Shown: positions 15,412 to 18,482 of the stretch, one piece after another
How positions within the stretch are numbered: the stretch's first letter is position 1
How the letters are laid out: every line of letters begins with the position of its first letter
NCBI GenBank assembly: GCA_031257135.1
Contig: JAIRPH010000101.1
Location: 1 to 18,482, forward strand
Source: Spirochaetaceae bacterium
Lineage (GTDB): Bacteria > Spirochaetota > Spirochaetia > Treponematales > Breznakiellaceae
Length of the DNA stretch: 18,482 nt
Direction: 5' to 3'
The notes under the pieces: generated by a model
Told to the model about the DNA's origin: nothing
Database searches by the model: none
What the model saw: the letters and a program-made list of their open reading frames with translations, nothing else
Made by a program: the position numbers and the translations under genes

Positions 15412-15426
15412 ATAGACACGTATCTA
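15412..15426. promoter_or_regulatory. Probable LacI operator O2
   Basis: TAGACACGTATCTA (15413-15426) is a near-palindrome centred on CG with 6 of 7 pairs matching. It lies from about +7 of the predicted transcription start and before the GGAGG ribosome site of the 15441 gene, a classical repression position. It shares 12 bp exactly with O1. Confidence 0.58.
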
Positions 15427-15440
15427 ATTTTGGAGGTAAT

Positions 15441-16763
15441 ATGAATTATCCGTTTCGTATCGGAGAGTTCGGAGCGGGAGTTCCGGCGTTTCTGCCCGCG
15501 CAAGCCCGGATGCCGGCTTGGAATGTTCCGAAAAGCGACCGCGAGGCGCTGAAGGAGCTTGCGAAACGCTACGCGGAACTGGCGGCACAGCCGGTTAATC
15601 AAGAACGGATTGCCCGCCTGCGGGATATGAACGATCTCAAGCCGGTACGTCCGCCGGTGTGGATTGACGAGCTTCCCTGGCATGAGCTTAACGTCACCGG
15701 CGAGCTTACCCTGCATTGCCAATCGGAAGAAGCGAAAACTCTGGAAGAATTCTTCCGGCGAATCTTATTCCGGTGGAAGTATTTTCAGGCTGATATGGTT
15801 GTGGAAGATACGCTGTGGCTCATCAAATCCTATTCGAGCAACGGCATCGGTATCAGTATAAAAGAAGAAACTATCGCTACCGATACGGAAAACGCGGTGG
15901 TTTCTCATCATTATGAAGATCAACTTGACACTGACGCAAAGGTTGACGCCCTGACTGCGCCCGCGGTTAAGGCTCATCCTGAAATCGACCGGAAAAATCT
16001 TGAGGTTCTCTCTGAAATCCTTGACGGCGCGCTTCCGGTAGCATTGCGGGGGCATTACGTCGATTACAGCCCCTGGGAACACATGGCTGAGTTTCGGGGA
16101 GTTCAGCAGTGCATCGACGATATTATTGAACGCCCCGAACTCATTCATAAGACGATGAAGAAATTCGCCGATCTCGGTACGTCGTTTTTCGATCAATGTG
16201 AAGCCGAAGGGTTACTGGACTTTAACATCCAAAAGAATCACTGCACGCCGGCGTATACTTCGGGACTTCCGGCAAAGGATTATGACGGCGGGAAGGTACG
16301 CTTCAAGGATACGTGGCTTAGGACTCGGGCGCAGATGTTTGTAATGGTGTCTCCCGCGATGCGGGATGAGTACGATTTGCAGTACATCCGCCCCTTCCTC
16401 GACCGGGCGGGATATGTGTACTACGGCTGTTGCGAGCCTCTCGACAAGTGCATGAGTTATTTGCGGCAGATTCCGAATATGCGGAAAATCGGCGCGAGTC
16501 CCTGGGCGAATATTCCGTCCCTTGCCGAACAGATCGGCGGCGATTATGTCCTTGCCAGAAAACCTAATCCCGCGTCGGTCGCCGTCGGCTTGAACGAAGA
16601 CGCGCTTAAAAAAGAAATCGGCGAAACCGTCGAATCTTGCATCAAGCATAAATGTCCTTATGAGTTTGTCCTGAAAGACATTAGCACCGCAGGCAGAAAA
16701 CTCGAAAATCTGATCAACTGGGTTACGGTTGTCGCTTCGGTTATCGACAAACAGTACCGGTAA
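15441..16763 (+). CDS. Large UroD-like protein, probable corrinoid-system methyltransferase
   Basis: A 440-aa protein related to the uroporphyrinogen decarboxylase fold but from a longer subfamily, usually left as hypothetical and often encoded beside a stand-alone corrinoid protein. Recognisable segments are PVALRGHYVDYSPWEHMAEFRG (about 199-220), GYVYYGCCEPLDKCMSYL (324-341), MRKIGASPWANIP (347-359), GDYVLARKPNPA (367-378) and YEFVLKDIST (407-416). The cysteine-rich GCCEPLD at 329-335 may supply metal ligands. By analogy with three-component systems it could be the substrate-specific methyltransferase that passes a methyl group to the corrinoid protein encoded 134 bp downstream (inference). 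It heads the LacI-controlled operon, with GGAGG 5-6 nt before the ATG. Direct biochemical knowledge of this subfamily is scarce. Confidence 0.7.
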   Translation: MNYPFRIGEFGAGVPAFLPAQARMPAWNVPKSDREALKELAKRYAELAAQPVNQERIARLRDMNDLKPVRPPVWIDELPWHELNVTGELTLHCQSEEAKTLEEFFRRILFRWKYFQADMVVEDTLWLIKSYSSNGIGISIKEETIATDTENAVVSHHYEDQLDTDAKVDALTAPAVKAHPEIDRKNLEVLSEILDGALPVALRGHYVDYSPWEHMAEFRGVQQCIDDIIERPELIHKTMKKFADLGTSFFDQCEAEGLLDFNIQKNHCTPAYTSGLPAKDYDGGKVRFKDTWLRTRAQMFVMVSPAMRDEYDLQYIRPFLDRAGYVYYGCCEPLDKCMSYLRQIPNMRKIGASPWANIPSLAEQIGGDYVLARKPNPASVAVGLNEDALKKEIGETVESCIKHKCPYEFVLKDISTAGRKLENLINWVTVVASVIDKQYR

Positions 16764-16782
16764 GCTATACGGAGCAAAAGAT

Positions 16783-16866
16783 ATGGTAAAAATTAGATGT
16801 GTCGATGGATCAGAAAAAAGGCTGTTTCAAGTCTATAGAAACGCTGAAAAGCGTCTATTCATTTGA
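16783..16866 (+). CDS. Possible 27-aa ORF between methyltransferase and corrinoid genes
   Basis: ATG at 16783 is preceded by GGAG at an 8-nt spacing and the frame ends at TGA 16864-16866. The peptide is basic, begins MVKIRCVDGSEKRLF and has no recognised domain. The 134-bp gap is otherwise large for this operon. It could be a real small protein, a translated leader, or chance. Confidence 0.3.
   Translation: MVKIRCVDGSEKRLFQVYRNAEKRLFI
16835..16858 (+). other. Hairpin with GAAA tetraloop upstream of the corrinoid gene
   Basis: ACGCT-GAAA-AGCGT (16841-16854) forms a 5-bp stem with a GNRA-type loop. An outer ATAG/CTAT pairing (16835-16838 with 16855-16858) is separated by a two-A bulge. It lies 40 nt before the corrinoid protein start and may be an intercistronic stability or processing element. 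Confidence 0.4.
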
Positions 16867-16897
16867 AAGATAATCAAAGAAACACAAGGAGAAAGAT

Positions 16898-17527
16898 ATG
16901 TCTAAAATTGAGGACATCGCAAAGACCGTAGAAGCAGGAAAGATAAAACTTATCGAATCTTTGGTAAGCGAAGCTTTGGGAGAAGGGCTTGATCCGCTCA
17001 AGATTCTCAATGAAGGAATGATCGCGGCTATGTCGGTAGTAGGCGAAAAGTTTCAAGCTGGAGAACTCTTCGTACCAGAGATGCTCATCGCGGCCCGTAC
17101 CATGAAGAAAGGCGTTGAGATACTAAAGCCGAAACTCGGTAGCAGTTCTGCAATCAGCCTCGGCACGTGCATCATCGGTACGGTTACCGGAGATATGCAC
17201 GACATCGGCAAGAACCTTGTTTCGCTGATGATCGAAAGCGCGGGCTTTGAGGTCATCGACTTGGGAGTAGACGTATCGGTCAACGCCTTCATCACATCGC
17301 TCAAAGATAATCCCAACGCAAAGATACTGGCTCTGTCCTGTCTGCTTACTACCACGATGCCCATGATGAGGGAAACCGTAGCGGCGGTAAAGTCCGGCGG
17401 CTATGCGGTAAAGCTCATGGTCGGAGGCGCGCCGATAACTCAGGAATTCGCCAAAGAAATCGGCGCGGACGGCTACTCCGCCGACGCCGCCGGAGCCGCC
17501 GCGCTTGCGAAAAAACTTGTAGGATAA
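16898..17527 (+). CDS. Corrinoid (cobamide-binding) methyltransferase protein, MtaC/MttC type
   Basis: A 209-aa methyl carrier. Residues about 1-85 form the helical cap (B12-binding 2) with LNEGMIAAMSVVGEKFQAGELFVPEML. Residues about 88-209 form the Rossmann-like B12 domain. DMHDIG at 99-104 is the DxHxxG motif in which His101 is the lower cobalt ligand, followed by KNLV, FEVIDLGVDV and the later SCLLTTTM and GGAP (177-180) motifs. Length fits stand-alone MtaC/MtbC/MttC proteins; there is no methyltransferase or MetH domain. It should accept a methyl group from a substrate methyltransferase, plausibly the upstream UroD-like protein, and donate it to a second one. No corrinoid-reactivating ATPase (RamA type) or MtrH-type transferase is in the window. 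AAGGAG marks the start. Confidence 0.92.
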   Translation: MSKIEDIAKTVEAGKIKLIESLVSEALGEGLDPLKILNEGMIAAMSVVGEKFQAGELFVPEMLIAARTMKKGVEILKPKLGSSSAISLGTCIIGTVTGDMHDIGKNLVSLMIESAGFEVIDLGVDVSVNAFITSLKDNPNAKILALSCLLTTTMPMMRETVAAVKSGGYAVKLMVGGAPITQEFAKEIGADGYSADAAGAAALAKKLVG

Positions 17528-17530
17528 GCT

Positions 17531-18316
17531 ATGCTGTTTCAAAAATCCGCCTGCATCGAAACGCTCTATACTGAACTGCCTTTCCTGAAGCGGTTTGATG
17601 CGGCAAAAAAAGACGGCTTCGATTTTGTGGAATTCTGGGGCTGGGCTGATAAAGACCTTGACGCGGTAAAAAAAGCCGCCGCGGATGCAGGCGTTACCAT
17701 AAACGGTTTTAACGGCGACGCGGCGTTTTCTCTGATCGATCCGAAGCATAAAGCGAAATACCTTAATTTTATCAAGAAATCGATAGATACGGCGTTTCGG
17801 ATCGACGCTCTAAGCGTTACGATTCACTCAAACGCCCTAGACGATCAGGGCTTAGTGATAAATCACTATCCTGAACTTTCCGATACGGTAAAAAAATGTT
17901 CCATGTTCGGAACCTTACTGGAATGCGCCTGTATCGCCGAGAAAAGCGGCATAACCATGAACCTTGAGCCGCTCAACAGCATCGTCGATCACGTCGGCAA
18001 TTATCTGATCCACACCAGTGACGCCGCCGAAATGACTCGTTTAATCGGATCGCCCAAGCTGAAGATACTGTACGATGTGTATCATATGCAACTTAATGAA
18101 GGGAATATCTGCGGCGCTATCAGCGCGTACTGCGATCAAATCGGGCATATCCATATCGCAGATGTTCCGGGCAGGCATGAACCGGGAACCGGTGAAATCA
18201 ACTATCACAAGATTTTTGATCATCTGGAAAAGTCAGGCTATACCGGACGTATCGGCTATGAATTGTTTCCCAAAACATCAACGGCGGACGCTGTTAAAGC
18301 TATTATGAGTTATTAG
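17531..18316 (+). CDS. Hydroxypyruvate isomerase/IolI-like TIM-barrel protein
   Basis: A 261-aa xylose-isomerase-like TIM-barrel protein of the Hyi/OtnI group. Metal residues are visible as Glu146 (MNLEPLN), Asp182 (LYDVYHMQ), His208 (HIHIAD) and Glu244 (GYELFP). DVPGRHEPGTGEINY (211-225) is a hallmark of this group. Hyi converts hydroxypyruvate and tartronate semialdehyde, but close relatives act on other keto-sugars. In this context it may isomerise the product of demethylation or an inosose; the substrate is unproven. It starts 3 nt after the corrinoid gene stop with a weak AGGA site, so its translation is probably coupled. Confidence 0.75.
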   Translation: MLFQKSACIETLYTELPFLKRFDAAKKDGFDFVEFWGWADKDLDAVKKAAADAGVTINGFNGDAAFSLIDPKHKAKYLNFIKKSIDTAFRIDALSVTIHSNALDDQGLVINHYPELSDTVKKCSMFGTLLECACIAEKSGITMNLEPLNSIVDHVGNYLIHTSDAAEMTRLIGSPKLKILYDVYHMQLNEGNICGAISAYCDQIGHIHIADVPGRHEPGTGEINYHKIFDHLEKSGYTGRIGYELFPKTSTADAVKAIMSY

Positions 18317-18361
18317 CCGGACATGGAGGAATCGCATTTTTGCAATTTTTTGATAAAATCG

Positions 18362-18401
18362 GAAAATTTCGCTTGACAATTTTTTTTCGATTTTTTATAC
18401 T
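18362..18401 (+). promoter_or_regulatory. Third promoter of the same layout, reading out of the window
   Basis: TTGACA (18373-18378), 17-bp spacer and TATACT (18396-18401), preceded 2 nt upstream of the -35 by GAAAATTTC (18362-18370). The -10 lies inside the 13-bp palindrome TATACT-A-AGTATA. The gene it drives begins beyond or near the right edge; I see no start in 18402-18482 that I would defend. Confidence 0.6.
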
Positions 18402-18410
18402 AAGTATATT

Positions 18411-18422
18411 CGTCTGAAGACG
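18411..18422 (+). other. Small leader hairpin followed by T-run
   Basis: CGTC-TGAA-GACG is followed by ATTTTTA and lies about 3-15 nt downstream of the predicted start of the 18.4-kb promoter. It could be an early attenuator or merely a 5' stabilising stem; the 4-bp stem is short. Confidence 0.25.
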
Positions 18423-18482
18423 GATTTTTATAAACGCCTCCATACTCAACCAGTGCCATGAAGGTACATTGCGCCGCAGAAG

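Overview
The window looks like a chromosomal segment of a bacterium of roughly 50% GC with AT-rich intergenic regions. A spirochaete of the Treponema type, possibly a gut treponeme, is my best guess. The left edge carries the end of a flagellar export ATPase, so the cell is probably motile. The binding protein has a short lipoprotein signal (FASC lipobox), and the metabolic set fits a fermentative or acetogenic anaerobe. The taxonomic call is inference only.

Layout. Positions 1-177 are the C-terminus of a FliI-like ATPase. Positions 178-713 are AT-rich and hold one small membrane ORF whose 3' part looks foreign or broken. From 6932 down to 714 a tight minus-strand operon reads iolB - iolD - iolE - transaldolase-like gene - iolA. 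Four of these are the classical myo-inositol enzymes: 5-deoxyglucuronate isomerase, trihydroxycyclohexanedione hydrolase, inosose dehydratase and malonate-semialdehyde dehydrogenase. A 310-bp divergent control region (6933-7242) holds two back-to-back promoters and two long perfect palindromes. From 7243 to 14039 a plus-strand operon reads UroD-family methyltransferase-like protein - sugar-binding lipoprotein - ribose-type ABC ATPase - permease - IolI-like isomerase - IolG-like dehydrogenase. A convergent LacI-family regulator follows (14143-15180, minus). A second plus-strand operon (15441-18316) encodes a large UroD-like protein, a possible 27-aa ORF, a stand-alone corrinoid protein and a hydroxypyruvate-isomerase/IolI-like TIM-barrel protein. 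A third strong-looking promoter at 18373-18401 points out of the window.

How the genes may work together. The ABC transporter imports a cyclitol; IolG oxidises it; the TIM-barrel isomerase can interconvert inososes; IolE, IolD and IolB carry it to 2-deoxy-5-keto-D-gluconate (DKG); IolA makes acetyl-CoA from malonate semialdehyde. Two features are unusual. (1) The kinase IolC and aldolase IolJ that normally join IolB to IolA are absent from the cluster, and a 359-aa transaldolase-family protein with an intact Schiff-base lysine motif occupies their place. I propose that it cleaves unphosphorylated DKG by transferring its dihydroxyacetone half to an aldose phosphate. (2) A corrinoid protein and two UroD-family proteins, the usual parts of corrinoid methyltransferase systems, are embedded in the cyclitol locus. 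This suggests an O-demethylation system for methylated inositols such as pinitol, ononitol or sequoyitol, which are plant products.

Regulation. Three plus-strand promoters share the layout GAAAATTT(C/T) - 2 nt - TTGACA - 17 nt - TATTCT/TATACT. The same GAAAWTTTC core sits at the centre of the two long palindromes in the divergent region. A separate 12-bp repeat, ATAGACACGTAT, flanks the second operon and the LacI gene and is the likely LacI operator.
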